DNA from: Euonymus europaeus
Taxonomy: Eukaryota; Streptophyta; Magnoliopsida; Celastrales; Celastraceae
Assembly (NCBI GenBank): GCA_963580455.1
Contig: OY756964.1
Span: 20,620,001-20,684,000, forward strand
Reading direction: 5' to 3'
DNA length: 64,000 nucleotides
Below are positions 12,772 to 24,248 of this stretch, in pieces. The position numbers and the translations under genes were made by a program. The stretch's first letter is position 1; each line of letters opens with the position of its first letter. The notes under the pieces are model-generated. The model was not told the DNA's origin, made no database searches, and worked only from the letters and a program-made list of their open reading frames with translations.

Positions 12772-12984
12772 CTCTTCTCGTCGCTGAGACAAATGGAAGA
12801 ACGAAAGTGGAGATCTGGTTTTGGAGACGAAATGAGCGCCAAAGTTGGAATTTTGAAAATTGATGCGTCTGCAGTTTTGGCTTGTTTCACTGGTTGTAGG
12901 GTTCTGGCGGTCAGTTGGTTTGACCTTCTACCTACAAATACAAGTGATCGCCCGCTTGACCATCTCTCGGCCAAAGCTTATTAA

Positions 12985-14250
12985 CATATTAAAAAAATAT
13001 GATTTTTTTTGATCAAAATTATTATGAGTCAATAATTTTTTTTGTTTCAAATAAAAATAAAATTCATATAAAAAATATATTGATTATTTTAAATTTATAT
13101 TCAACGATTGATAATTTTCACATTTTTTCATTTTTAATTTGATTTTTATTCAATACAAAAAATATAAATTAAGACTCATAAATCATAAATCCTATCAAGA
13201 CACAATAACATGAATAACATGAAAGGGGAGCTGCAATCCTATTTCATGAAATTTGTACTTGTTTTGAATCTCAACCATCCATTTGAGATAAAATAAGGAC
13301 ATAAATTGATTAAGAGCCCACCAAATGGATGATCAGTATTCAAAACAAGTACACATTTCACGAAATTTAGATCGTATTGAATTTACAATGGTGTTCATTG
13401 TAGATGAAATTACAACAATCCCCGATAATCTGTCAAACATGTAGTTGGGGACCAAAAACATGTAAAGTTTGAAAATTAATAAATTTTATCTGTAAAAACT
13501 ACTGAGCGTCACTACTGGGATAATAATATAATATTTAACTATGGTTTTGAAAATCACACTGGACGGTTCGCCAGTGACAAGCCCTCTATTCGATCCTAAC
13601 TATGTTACAAGAACCGGTGTGTTAATGAACCAGTTTTTTTAAAAAGAACCAAATGAACTAGTTGACATGCACCCACGATATAGTAATTTCCTGTTCAATA
13701 ATCGATCCAATTTTTAAAATCTTGATAATAAAAATATAATAAATGACATTCCAAATATTGACATACACGCACAATTTAGTAATGAATTACGGGGGCCCAT
13801 GATTTAGATCTAATGTATTTATCCAATCTAAAATGTATCTTGTGTCAAAGATAGCTCCAAATAAATGGGTCATAAGGTATAGTAAACCACAAGCTGGATT
13901 TGAATCGGTGTAGATATATTGTCAACGAACTTACCGTCCGTCCATATTAATCGCTCGTCATCGACAGGAAGAATCAATTCTGGGTTTATTGAAAATTCCT
14001 GATCAATTTTTCCTTTCATAATATCTTACCCAATCCATGATTTCACATGAATCGAGTGGGGTTCACACTTTCAAGTGAATATAAGAACATCACAACATAT
14101 GAGGTTGTCGGAAAACCAGAAAAAGTAATTCATTTAGCAACTTCCTTATATGGGTGGGAGGGAGGGGGAAAACATATCTACTCAACACCATTTTAGTGCC
14201 AAATGGGCTTTAAATTAAGCATACCTTATTATTTCAAGAAGGGCTTCAAG
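12985..14250. other. AT-rich intergenic DNA between VID27 and AMY copy A
   Basis: No gene is supported. Positions 13040-13190 match an AT-rich repeat type seen again near 46270, 49040 and 53740. At about 13540 the motif TATGGTTTTGAAAATC followed by CGGTTCGCC resembles the end of a dispersed element also met at 18459 and at the right edge of the window. The remainder shows nothing I can identify. Confidence 0.45.
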
Positions 14251-14286
14251 AATTAATATTACAATTCATAGAAGCATTCATGTTCT

Positions 14287-15856
14287 TTATTCTTTCACCC
14301 ATACAGCGTAATTATTTCCAGATGTAGCAACCTGAAAGTTTGAAGGAATAAGGTTACCAAGATCCATCTTTGGCCCAATCTTCATCATGATTTTGTCATC
14401 AATGGCTGCCACATAAAGGTCAGAATCAGCTGCCAAAATATTCACAGTGCTTGTGCTAGTTATCCCATTGTTCTTCCTGATTGCAGTCAATTTACTAATC
14501 TCTTCCTTCAATCCCCAGTCAAAGAAGTGATCATAAAACTGCCCAAAAGTAAAATAAAACATTTCAATAACTTATGTATCAGTCTAGACATATAGAAAAT
14601 TAGTCACAATGTGAGTAACCATTACGGCAAAGTTACTTACTATGGATGGAGTACCAGGATGTGTGAGAATGTAAGCATAACCCTGCATGACTTTGTCTGA
14701 TGGGAATGGCCAAATGTTTTGAGTAGACCCAGTATCATGATTGTCAATGAAAGTCACAGCATTTTGAGGCAAAAGGCCAATAAGTCCCGAAGGCTTCCCA
14801 TTTTTGTCCTTCAACCTCGACAACTCACCTTGCACGGCAGCTTGAAGAATCCCCTTCGTGGTGAAATCAAATGCCGTAACAACCCCACCAGCAGCAGTAA
14901 CCCAATCTTTCAAGGCTTCTCTGTGTGCATCCTCCTGACCTGTTGAAAGTGTGTTCCAATTCTCCCCAACTGCGAAATCCGGCTTAGTTTGTTCCATATA
15001 GTACTTTAGGACACTTGGTGCATACCCTTTAACAAAATCAAATCTCCATCCATCGAAACCAATTTCAGATTTCAACCAGTTCATCCAATCTGACAGCTCC
15101 CTCTGCACTCTCGGATTGAGATGGTCGATGTCTGGTGCGGGCTTATAGCCTTCTCCAGAGTCAGGATTTCCTGTTCCATCAGAATAGTCAGTGTCATCCT
15201 TGCAAATCAAGGATGGACCCCAGTCAAGACGGTCGTCAGGAGTTCCGCCTTCAAATATGCACCAAATGCCTCTGCCGTCTTGTTTCTCAGCAGTTCTGTG
15301 GTTTATAACTATGTCAGCTATCACTTTGATTCCTTTCTCATGGAATGCCCCGACTAGCGATTTTAGCTCCGCCTCCGATCCATACTTCGAGGCATCCAGA
15401 TCGTATAGTCTTCCAGGCAAATATCCTGGAACGGTAAAAAATAAGCAATGTGACACTCAACCTCAGAATTGAACATATAAGGTATGACAATTTAACAGAA
15501 AATGCATAGGTATAAGTCGTACCTTGGGGTGCAGGTCCGACTGACTGTGAGGGAGGAGGAAGCCAGACATGAGTGATTCCAGCATTAGCCAGATCTGGAA
15601 TTGTGTTCTTAAGTGAATTGTACCATCCTCCAGCCTTGTTACATGACTCCCAATTGAAACCCTGTAAAGTAAACAAATTGCAGAAATTTAAAATTAACAA
15701 ACGATGCAAAGTACGTCTACATATATAGCTAACAGAAAAAGGCATATTTATTGTGAGTTGTTCATAAAATACCTGAAACAGTAAGGTCGCAGATGCGAGA
15801 GGAATGAAAATAGAGAGCAGCAAGGAGAGGACGCCAAGTGAAGTTAGAAAACTCAT
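14287..15856 (-). CDS. AMY1: Alpha-amylase, secreted AMY1 type, copy A
   Basis: Four exons (15856-15773, 15661-15523, 15425-14641, 14538-14287) splice in frame to 419 residues, matching the GH13 plant AMY1 length. Residues 1 to about 23 are a hydrophobic signal peptide ([13 protein letters not shown]). Family regions are intact: VINHRTAE (region I), [11 protein letters not shown] with the Asp nucleophile (II), FAVGENW with the Glu acid/base (III), and [11 protein letters not shown] with the third Asp (IV). It should cut internal alpha-1,4 bonds of starch outside the cell or in the secretory route. Relative to copy B, about two bases are lost from an A run near the end, giving YAVWVKE and stop ten residues early. 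The truncation lies beyond the catalytic barrel, so the enzyme may still work. Confidence 0.92.
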
Positions 15857-15900
15857 TCTGGTTTTTGTTTGTCTATGGAAAGTAGCGGTTATCCCGTCTT

Positions 15901-15908
15901 ACTTATAG
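15901..15908 (-). promoter_or_regulatory. Candidate TATA box of AMY copy A
   Basis: On the minus strand the sequence reads CTATAAGT, 45 bases before the ATG at 15856. The same octamer sits at the same place before copy B. I saw no clear gibberellin-response box (TAACAAA) nearby. Confidence 0.45.
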
Positions 15909-16459
15909 GCATCTTTGCAACTTTTTGAGTATTCACATATCAATTGTTGTATTAAGCATTAAAGAACCCTTCTGAAACGCAAAGAGAAAAAATAAGCAAG
16001 GGATCGAATCAAATCACTTTTAAATGGAAGACAATAGACTATTCAATATTGGAATAGTCCTTAAATCATTCAATTTCCACACAAAATTTGACCTGAGAAA
16101 ACTCTTGGGTCCTCCACTTATCCAATTATAAAATATTTGTGCATGTATTCTTGTATTTTACCATACAAGACTACTTATTCTTGGCGATGCAGATGTGAGT
16201 ATTGCAATATAGCAAATATGGAAGTATACAGAACGAGGTACAATGAACCAAAATGTTTGGAGCAGATTGCGTTTTTGTGGGGTTAGAAAAATCCGCATTA
16301 TCCTTTTGTTTTTCCGGGAAATTTGGTCACTATTTGACTTTCTCAAGCAGAAGTAGACATCGAAGGTTCAAACTTTCATACTTTATGGCCTTTTCCATTT
16401 CACATTTGTCATCAAACCGTAAGCCAGAGCGCTACAAACTGTGGACACAAAAGGCTACC

Positions 16460-17106
16460 CAACATTGAGAATACCTCATAAACACAATCTGGGAATTCAT
16501 CTTCCCCATGGAACCATCACAAAATCTTCATCCTTGAAGGTAAAGGTGGCATCGAGGTTTCCTTTAAGAAATTCAAAAGGCCTTTGTAAGGAATTGATCC
16601 TCTTATCTGGTCTTAGGTAGGAAACAAATTGGGAGATAAAGGATGAATTCAATACGTCCAGTTGGCAGCAATTATTTCTCAATTTTGTTTGATCAATCGT
16701 TTGTCATGCTATTTTAAGATTCAAGAACAAGTGGTTGCCTAGGAGAAGATCCAAGAAAAAAAGACATTAAATTTAAGAACCATCAAACTCGTCAATAACA
16801 AGGTAAAGATGCCGCAGCCAGAGTTGATAAGAAGAATACAATATTAATAAGAAAAATCCAGAAGTCGAGTCAATAATAAGAGAATTCCAGTCAAGAAAAA
16901 GAAAAGGCCCCAACCTTTCTTGACCTCTCCTTTGTTGAGATCAACGGTGTAAGCGACCTTATCGAACCCAATTTTCTGAAATGCAATCACAAACAAGAAA
17001 GTAAACATGGGTTTCAACAAGACATGAGTACATAAAGTGCAAACAAAAAGAAAGGCCAAAGCAATTGTGGAGATTGGGAGCGATGTTGAATTGGTAGACC
17101 ATATTG
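16460..17106 (-). pseudogene. Sterol carrier protein 2 (SCP2) pseudogene, copy A
   Basis: Three minus-strand blocks spell SCP2 in the correct order. First, VYQFNIAP at about 17106-17071. Second, KIGFDKVAYTVDLNKGEVKK at 16975-16911, preceded by a good TTTCAG acceptor. Third, NLDATFTFKDEDFV at about 16565-16510. After DEDFV a frameshift moves the conserved GKMN(S/P)Q segment into another frame, and the block then decays. The expected C-terminal AMKIKGS and PDIFP motifs and a clean N-terminus are missing. Plant SCP2 is a small (about 120 residue) peroxisomal lipid-transfer protein. Here it is not functional. It lies upstream of the amylase on the same strand. Confidence 0.78.
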
Positions 17107-18205
17107 ATTTTCCGGACGACCATATTACCTTCGTCCGTTGGCGTCGGATTAGTGGTTCACTGCAAAAGCAAAGCAATAGCGCTAAATCTCTAGTGGAATC
17201 GAAAAATTCTTCGGTTTATACTTGTGGGCTCTGCTTGGCAAAATAGAAGGCCGCGCAAATGAGGTGTTTTTAAAGTATCGGTTTTGATCGATTATTAGGG
17301 TAGCGGTTTTGAGTGTTTTTAGTAACGTTTTTAAAACAATCTATTCCAATGCTTGGGAAAGCATTGAAACAACGGTTTTGAAAAGGTTTTATAAGATTAA
17401 ATTACAATTATACCCACACAAATAAAGTCTAAAAAGGCTCAATGTTATCACTGGTCCATCCAAGCTCTTTGACACCTATATTGATCTAATCCAAGTCAAA
17501 AGAACGCTGTTGTCTGCCTCCTACAAGAGGATCCATCAACGAGTGGTGAAATACACATGGACGGCAGATGTCAAGGGCCCGTTAGAGAGGAAGTACAAGT
17601 TGACTGCAGAGATCAAAGAAGCTAAGAAAAAGAAAGAAGAGAAAAAGGCTGGGAAGAAAAGAGAAAAGATAAGCCAGAGAAGAGAGAAGAAACGAGCCGG
17701 AGATGTGAGAGAAGTAGGTTAGGAGAGGGGCAATAGAGTCATGAAAATTGAAAACCAGTGAAAACACCCCAATCTGGGGTGTTTTTTTTAAACCGGTCAA
17801 AATTACATTAGACTGGTTTTGGGAGGTTTTAAAACCCCCGAAAACCAGTGAATCTAAAAACCAACTAAGCATGGGTTGTTATAACCGGTCCTTTTAAAAA
17901 ACTCTCATTTCCAGTCAAAACCGGCCTCCCAAGCAGAGCCTCATGGTTCAACCGAGATTCAAGTCGGGTTTGAATCAAATTCAATATTATAAATTATTTA
18001 ATATAATATTCATAACAATATATAAATAATAAAATTTCATTTCAAAAATTTATATTCCAACATTATATAAATTATGACCTGTAAGGCTGTAATAAAACTT
18101 TAATAAAATATCGTATATTCAAGAAGCCACATAGCTTCGTTGCTTGGTGCATTTGCAATTGAATGGGAGGTTATGAGTTCTATTCCTATCAAAAGTAAAT
18201 TTTAC

Positions 18206-18387
18206 AAAAAAAATTTAAATGAAATTGAAATGGTTCAAATAGGCTAATTTTTACCAATTCAATCGAAAAATTGACCAATCTAATGAAAAAGGACCAGCAA
18301 AAAATTTAAATAAAATTGAAATGGTTCAAATCGGCTAATTTTTACCAATTCAATCGAAAAATTGACCAATCCAATGAAAAAGGACAA
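18206..18387. repeat. Two-copy tandem repeat, 91-bp period
   Basis: The unit beginning AAATTTAAAT and containing TGGTTCAAAT and CCAATTCAATCGAAAAATTG occurs twice back to back, about 18206-18296 and 18297-18387. The copies differ at only a few bases, so the duplication is recent. Confidence 0.85.
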
Positions 18388-18458
18388 GCTGGAAGCCTGG
18401 AACAACCACATGTTTACATATCCTGAATTGGATCAGAGAGAAGATCAGAACCAATGCC

Positions 18459-18510
18459 ATAACCAAGGTTATTAAAATCGGACCGATCCGATTTTAATAA
18501 CCTTTGTTAT
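18459..18510. repeat. 52-bp near-perfect palindrome (24-bp arms, 4-base loop)
   Basis: Arms 18459-18482 and 18487-18510 are inverted copies with one mismatch; the loop is CCGA. The arm starts ATAACCAAGGTT, and the last 30 bases of the window begin with the same ATAACCAAGG. This suggests two termini of one transposon family joined with almost no interior. Confidence 0.75.
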
Positions 18511-18628
18511 AACCACTTACATGGCTTCACTGTTGAGTCCATCAAGAATTGCATTTTTTATATTTTTTATGTATCAAGAATTACATTGATCTTTTTTCCC
18601 TCTTTTTGTTAAGGCAGTTTGAGTGTAT

Positions 18629-19957
18629 TGATCTATCTAATATTTACATTACTTTTGTACACCATTTAACACTAGTTTTTGCCTCATTTGATACTTTTGA
18701 GAATCAATACTGCCTAATCTTGTGATTAATGTTACTTTCAGATCAGAGGCAAAAAGGGAAAAAGAAGAGGTTAAAAAGACAGAAAAATTGGGGATGGATC
18801 AACCACAAAACAAGGCACAAGAATCTAGGAAATTTAGGGGATCGATCACCCATTTTGGTGGATCGATCCATCGTGAAGTTATGAATGGTAGAGAATTTTG
18901 TGGATCGATCGCCCATTTTGGGGGATCGATCCCCCACGCGCAAATCGCGAATTTCATGTTTTCCAGCTGGGAAAACTTTGCTAAAATTAGAAAATACTAA
19001 GCCAAAACGGCATAGCTTAGTATAAAGAAGGGTTTATGGAGGTATAAAAGATCATCTTATGTCATTTTGGAGGGGGATCATAACCTAGCCACCATTCTCT
19101 CACATCTTGGGAGAGTTGAAGAAGAAGAAGAGGAGAGAGGAAGTGGAGCTCCAGATTTTCTGGGTTTAATCTTTCTTTTTACTTCTTGCTATAGATATTA
19201 TGATTGTTATTTGTGTTGTTCTTGTTATTATGAGGAACTAATCCTCTCATTAGGGTCCTAATGTAACCTAACTTTGAAGATTCCATGAACTTGGCTTGAT
19301 AATTTATTGATTTCTGCATATTATTGAGTATATATGGTTATATTTAATGCTCTTGAGTGTTTGATCACCATTCAAGTGATTTGATGCTTGGGTTGAGACC
19401 GGAAGGAGATATCCAGGATTTGCATCTTGCCATAGATACCATAGGGTTCATGCACCATAGGAATATAGGGACATGTCTTATGCAATCGTTATGTGGTTTT
19501 TCACTAATCTTAATGGTTTTTGTCACTTAAATCCGAATGTTAGGAATAACAGGGGTTAGTGATAAGAACACTTTCAGTGTAACCAGGAATGAAGCATTGA
19601 ATAGGTAAGGGAGACCGATTGTCAATAATTGTTGGTAATTACGGATTATTAAGTCAAGGGAGTGGAATTGGATAGGTGATGGTGAAATTAGGAACCCTAG
19701 TCTTTACTCATTCGATTAATATAATCTGTCACTGTTGTTCGTTTACATCTTAAAGTACTTCTTTAGAATATAAATTCTTGTTACATTGTTTATCTTAGTG
19801 TTAATGAAATCAAAACAACTTATTATATTCTCCAAATAGCGCTAGTGTTAATCATAACGGGTACTCATCAACTATTAACTCAATCCTCGTGGGAACGACA
19901 ATCTATTCATCACTTTATTATTTGTGCGATTTGTGCGCTTGCAAATAAGTCCCATCA
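18629..19957 (+). repeat. 5' LTR of the Athila-like element (1,329 bp)
   Basis: Starts TGATCTATCTAATATT and ends GTCCCATCA. It is highly similar to 26188-27605 throughout. It carries GGATCGATC repeats at 18838-18929. It lacks one repeat unit present in the 3' LTR, which accounts for most of the 89-bp length difference. Confidence 0.92.
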
Positions 19958-19963
19958 AGTTTT

Positions 19964-19980
19964 TGGCGCCGTTGTCGGGG
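19964..19980 (+). promoter_or_regulatory. Primer-binding site, tRNA-Asp type
   Basis: TGGCGCCGTTGTCGGGG lies six bases after the 5' LTR. Plant tRNA-Asp ends CCCCGGCAACGGCGCCA, which pairs with this site except at one C-to-T change. Confidence 0.85.
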
Positions 19981-20073
19981 ATTGACGCAACATGTTTTGT
20001 TGATATTCGTATAGGTTAACTTTGGTACTAATTTGGATTTTATTTTTGTTCTACTACCTCAGGTACTCTTGTC

Positions 20074-22773
20074 TTGTTTATGAGCTTGGGGCGACGTACT
20101 TTGAGCTTGGATTTGACTAGTTTGGATCTAGAGATTGAAAGAACGTTGAGAGTTATTCGAAGAAGGCAAGGGCAAATTGTGAGTCAAGAAGAAGATATGG
20201 CTGAAAATCGAAACAGAGAGGCTACTGCGCAAGTGAATCCTCATGGAGTGAATCCCGACATAGCTGAGCATGTCGGAGGGGTGAACCCAGTTGTTGGTGA
20301 CAATAATGGAGTAGTAGGTCCAGCGTTGAGAACACTTCGTGATTATTCCATGCCTACGATTGATGCATCTCCTTCTAGTATTCTTTGTCCAACAATTTCA
20401 GCAAATAACTTTGAGATCAAGCCGGCGCTTATCACTATGATTCAAAATTCATCAATGTATTGTGGTCTTCCTCTGGAGGAACCGAATAACCATCTCATGT
20501 CATTCTTGCATATTTGTGACACTATCAAATATAATGGTGTTCCAAATGATGCAATTTGATTGATGCTTTTTCCTTTCTCTCTTAAGGACAAGGCAAAAGC
20601 TTGGTTATTGGCACAACCACCATCATCCATCACCACTTGGGAAATCCTTGCACATAAATTTTTAGCAAAGTTCTTTCCTCTCTCGAAGACTGCAAAAATC
20701 CGCAATGAGATTTTAAATTTCAACCAGCATGATCAAGAGCCTTTTAATGAGGCATGGGATAAATTCAAGGAGACTTTGAGAAGATGCCCTCACCATGCCA
20801 TTCCAGAATGGCTACAACTCCAAACATTCTACAATGGGCTGAACTTTTCTTCAAGATCAACGGTAGATGCTGCAGTAGGAGGATCTTTGCATAAGAAGAC
20901 TCTACCAGAGGCTCAAGAGCTACTTGATGAAATAGCTTCAAATTGTTGTTTATGGCCAACTGAGAGACTTGCACCAACTAGGCCAGCTGGAGTTTATGAG
21001 GTTGATGTTATCGCAAATTTAAATGCACAATTGGCCACTATGTCAAAGAGGTTGGATACATTAAGTGTCAATGCAGTGCATGGTAATCCGGGAGCTCAGA
21101 ATCAGTTGGGTATGCAAGGGTCTTCAAGCATATGTTGTGACTATTGCAATGGAAATCATATAAGTGCAGACTGTGAAGCCGGAAATCCTTTTGCTAAAGA
21201 TGAACAAGCAAATCAAATCGGGAGTTTCAGCAGGCAACGCAATGACCCCTATTCAAACTTCTACAATCCGGGGTTTAGAAACCATCCGAACTTCTCTTGG
21301 AGCAATAACCAAAATGTTCAGAATCAGCCTCCAAACTACCAACCCCAAGAGAAGAAGCCAGATTTGGAAGGGATAATTGCTCAGTTAGCAGGGAACATAA
21401 ATAGTCTCTCATTTAACACAAATCAATTCATTACCAAGACGGACCAATTCATGAGCAAGACAGGGACTACGTTTCAAAATCAAGGAGCGTTCATCCGCAA
21501 TCTAGAGTTCCAAGTTGGACAATTGGCTACTGCTTTGAGTGGAAGAGAGAGAGGTGGTTTACCTAGCCAAACTGAGGTGAATCCCAAAGGAAAAGAACAA
21601 GTACATGCCATCACCTTGAGGAGTGGAAATCTGGTCAAGACTAGTGTGGATTTAGAAGCAGAAAAGACTGAGAAGAAAAAAATTGAAGTGGAAAAATTGG
21701 CAGAAAAATTGGTGATCGATCCCCCTGTGCAAAAACAGAGTATTGGGTCAAGACAGCCCAGATTTTCAATTGAACATGATTGACCTGATAGTTCAAAGCC
21801 TGAACCTCCAGTTAAAGCTTATGTTCCACCAATTCCTTTCCCTCAACGGTTGAAGAAAAACAATGTTGATGGTAAGTTCTCCAAGTTCTTGGATGTATTC
21901 AAGAAGCTTCAAATTAATATTCCTTTTGCCGAGGCTTTGGAGCAAATGCCTAGCTATGCTAAGTTCATGAAAGAAATCTTGTCCAAGAAGCGGAAGCTAG
22001 GAGAGCATGAAAAAATTCAATTAACTGAAGAATGTAGCGCCATCGTCCAGCGTAAGCTTCCAATCAAGCAAAAAGATCCGGGAAACGTCACTATTCCATG
22101 CACTATTGGAACTACATTAATCGAGAGATCTCTTTGTGATCTAGGGTCTAGCATCAACTTGATGCCACTGTCGGTTGCTCAGCGTATTGAGTTGAAGGAA
22201 ATTAATCCAACAACAGTGTCATTACAAATGGTTGATCAATCGATAACATACTCTTGGGGTATAGTTGAGGATGTCTTGGTTAAGGTGGGCAAGGTTGTAT
22301 TCCCTGCTGATTTTCTCATTATGGAGATGGAAGAAGACACAAATATTCCTATCATTTTGGGTCGACCTTTCCTTAGTACTTGGCGAGCTTTAATTGATGT
22401 GGAACAAGGATAGGTAACTTTGAGAGGGGCGGAGGAGCACATGACATTTAAAGTCTTTGAAACACATAACTGTTCAATGGATTCGCAGTCATGTTTCCGT
22501 GTGGATGTGGATGCAATAGACCTGGTCATTCCTGAAAAATTTCTGAAAGCAACTCCATACAATCCAGAGAAATCCTGTCTAGTCCAAGCCATCAAAATTC
22601 TGCACGAGGATCAAAAAGCTCTTCCAAAACCTGAAATTGTTGTTGAAGCATCTAAGGTTAACAAAGTCAAGAAGCTGAAAAAGAAAAAGAAAAAGACTGT
22701 TATTTTTGAGAAGGGAGGAGTGAAGACATGTGCTAACCATGTGACATATGTTCCATCAAATTTCATACCATAG
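20074..22773 (+). pseudogene. gag-pro: Retrotransposon gag-protease polyprotein with three in-frame stops
   Basis: One reading frame runs about 900 codons without a frameshift. It is broken only by TGA at 20557, TGA at 21781 and TAG at 22411. The gag core reads FSLKDKAKAWLLAQPP, then FKETLRRCPHHAIPEW and LPEAQELLDEIA. A degraded zinc knuckle (CDYCNGNHISADCE) is near 21135. The protease block follows the second stop: CTIGTTLIERSLCDLGSSIN with the catalytic Asp, then IILGRPFLSTWRALIDVE. After the third stop a basic tail (KKLKKKKKK) ends the frame. The expected reverse transcriptase does not follow; the sequence goes straight into the element's downstream non-coding part. The start at 20074 is the first ATG after the primer site and is approximate. 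Confidence 0.88.
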
Positions 22774-23138
22774 AGGCCATCACATGGATTATATACCATC
22801 ACTCCCAGGGATCCTGGTTGAAGTTGCAACAAGAAGTCGAGCCATGAACTATAAACAAATGCGCTTGTTGGGAGGCCACCCAACCGGGGTAAATTCTTTC
22901 CTTTTAATATTATGTTTTAGCATCTTGTGTGTTTAACTTTGTGTCATTTATGTACGGGAAAAATAAGTGCAACTGCAGGTGATTTCGATTCCATTGTGGG
23001 TAATCGATCCCACCTTCAAAAAAAAACAAAAAACAAAGGAAAAAAAACCTTGACTTGGGCACACAACACACCTCTCCTTCATTTCTGTACTTTGCCTCCC
23101 ACGCCCAGTACCACCACTTCTAGCAATCAACATTCAGT

Positions 23139-24248
23139 ATGCCTCGTCGCCTAAGCGCCGCCGATCCCACTTCCTCTTCTCTGATGGCTTTGTTCACTCA
23201 GGCCACCATCGTTCCTGAGAAACGAATCGATTCTTACATCCTGAATGAACCTCGAAATCAGTGGGCGCTGAGCTACCTTCGTGATCATTCTTTATTGCTC
23301 TTGGTCCAACCAGATCCAGCCGATGATTACCCAGTGTATCCTGATCTAGTTCGCTCCTTTTATCACACTCTCGTGAAATTACCACACTTCTCTGGAGCTC
23401 CACCAACTTACCAGGTTATTGTCGCTGGTATTCGGCTTCAATTTACATCATCTGATGTTAGTCTTTGCTTAGGCTTCCCGCATACTTCTGCTGTGTCCCA
23501 CGGTTTTCAGCCGCCCATCTCGATTTCCACAGAGAAAATGATTAATGATATGTGTCAAGGGCTGCACGATCACGATCCTACTGCTACACAGCGATCTTTT
23601 TTACCACTCAAGATGTGGATGATTGATGATGCACTGCGAAGCAATCTTTGTCCTATTGGTCATAGTCAACAATGACGATGCCAAATTATGTCTGTGCTAT
23701 ACCACATATGGAGAGGCGTATGGTTTGACCTAGGCATGAATTACATTGAGAGTATTCTAAAGGCGAAGGTATTTGTGACAAAAAGACCAACCAAGGTTGA
23801 AAATCTGTATTTCCCACGGCTCATCACCCGGTTACTTTACTATAAAAGCATCCGCCCTCCTCGCACTTACCTATCTTTCACTTATCCAGTCACTGTTCTA
23901 GGAAAATATACTTGGCGTCAAAGTACTTCTCACATGTCCACCATTGCTAGGAGACAACGCACACCCCGACTTTCCGTTGCATCCTCCTTGGACGCATCCG
24001 ACTCTTTTGCTGTTGACCCACCACCCAATTCTTATATCCAGGACATGATAGGCCACTTGCATCGGCTGGAGACTGGTCAGAAACGCCTCGAATATAAGCT
24101 CAATAGACTCCTGGATATGGTGCGCAACAAAGGACTTTCCACTACTACAAGCCACTTTCATCTCAGTCACTATGCGAGGTTCCCCTGCATTCTGAACTCC
24201 AGGTTGTGTTATTCCTTTCCTCTTATTTATTTATTTTGGAACCACTGA
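23139..24248 (+). pseudogene. Athila-type second ORF (plant transposon protein-like), one stop
   Basis: An open frame of about 370 codons starts MPRRLSAADPTSSS and is interrupted once, by TGA at 23673-23675; both halves are in the same frame. The central part (YPDLVRSFYHTLVK, GIRLQFTSSDVSLCLGFP) resembles the plant mobile-domain or putative plant transposon protein region found in the downstream ORF of Athila-like elements. A short coiled coil (HLHRLETGQKRLEYKLNRLL) lies near the C-terminus. I see no membrane anchor that would make it a convincing envelope protein. The family assignment is by resemblance only. Confidence 0.6.

Larger units (their letters stand above)
14251..17165. repeat. Segmental duplication, copy A (AMY1 plus SCP2 remnant)
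   Basis: This segment aligns with 30305-32925 along its length: amylase exons and introns, about 300 bp of promoter, and the sterol carrier protein remnants. Similarity begins at AATTAATATTACAATTC on the left of both copies and fades about 17165 and 32925. The copies are in the same orientation about 16.05 kb apart, so the event was a tandem duplication later spread by insertion of the 9-kb retrotransposon. Copy A has 413 bp (16184-16596) missing from copy B. Confidence 0.85.
17240..18623. other. Repeat-rich intergenic stretch left of the retrotransposon
   Basis: No gene is supported; a Lys/Glu-rich reading frame at 17510-17722 is low complexity. The stretch has a hairpin AAACACCCCAATCTGGGGTGTT near 17762, several ACCGGTC/GACTGGTTTT motifs at 17740-17940, a 91-bp tandem duplication at 18206-18387 and a 52-bp palindrome at 18459-18510. 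These look like degraded non-autonomous DNA transposons. Confidence 0.5.

Noticed and set aside
15121..15472. Plus-strand frames opposite amylase exon 3 (also 31177-31528)
   Set aside because: Present in both copies only because the sense exons are duplicated; no recognisable domains.
17510..17722. Lys/Glu-rich 70-codon frame
   Set aside because: Low complexity (KKKEEKKAGKK), no promoter or splice context, and embedded in MITE-like repeats.
18722..19261. Short frames in the 5' LTR, repeated in the 3' LTR at 26373-26911
   Set aside because: They translate the GGATCGATC minisatellite (GSITHFGGSI text) and leader; LTRs do not code proteins here.
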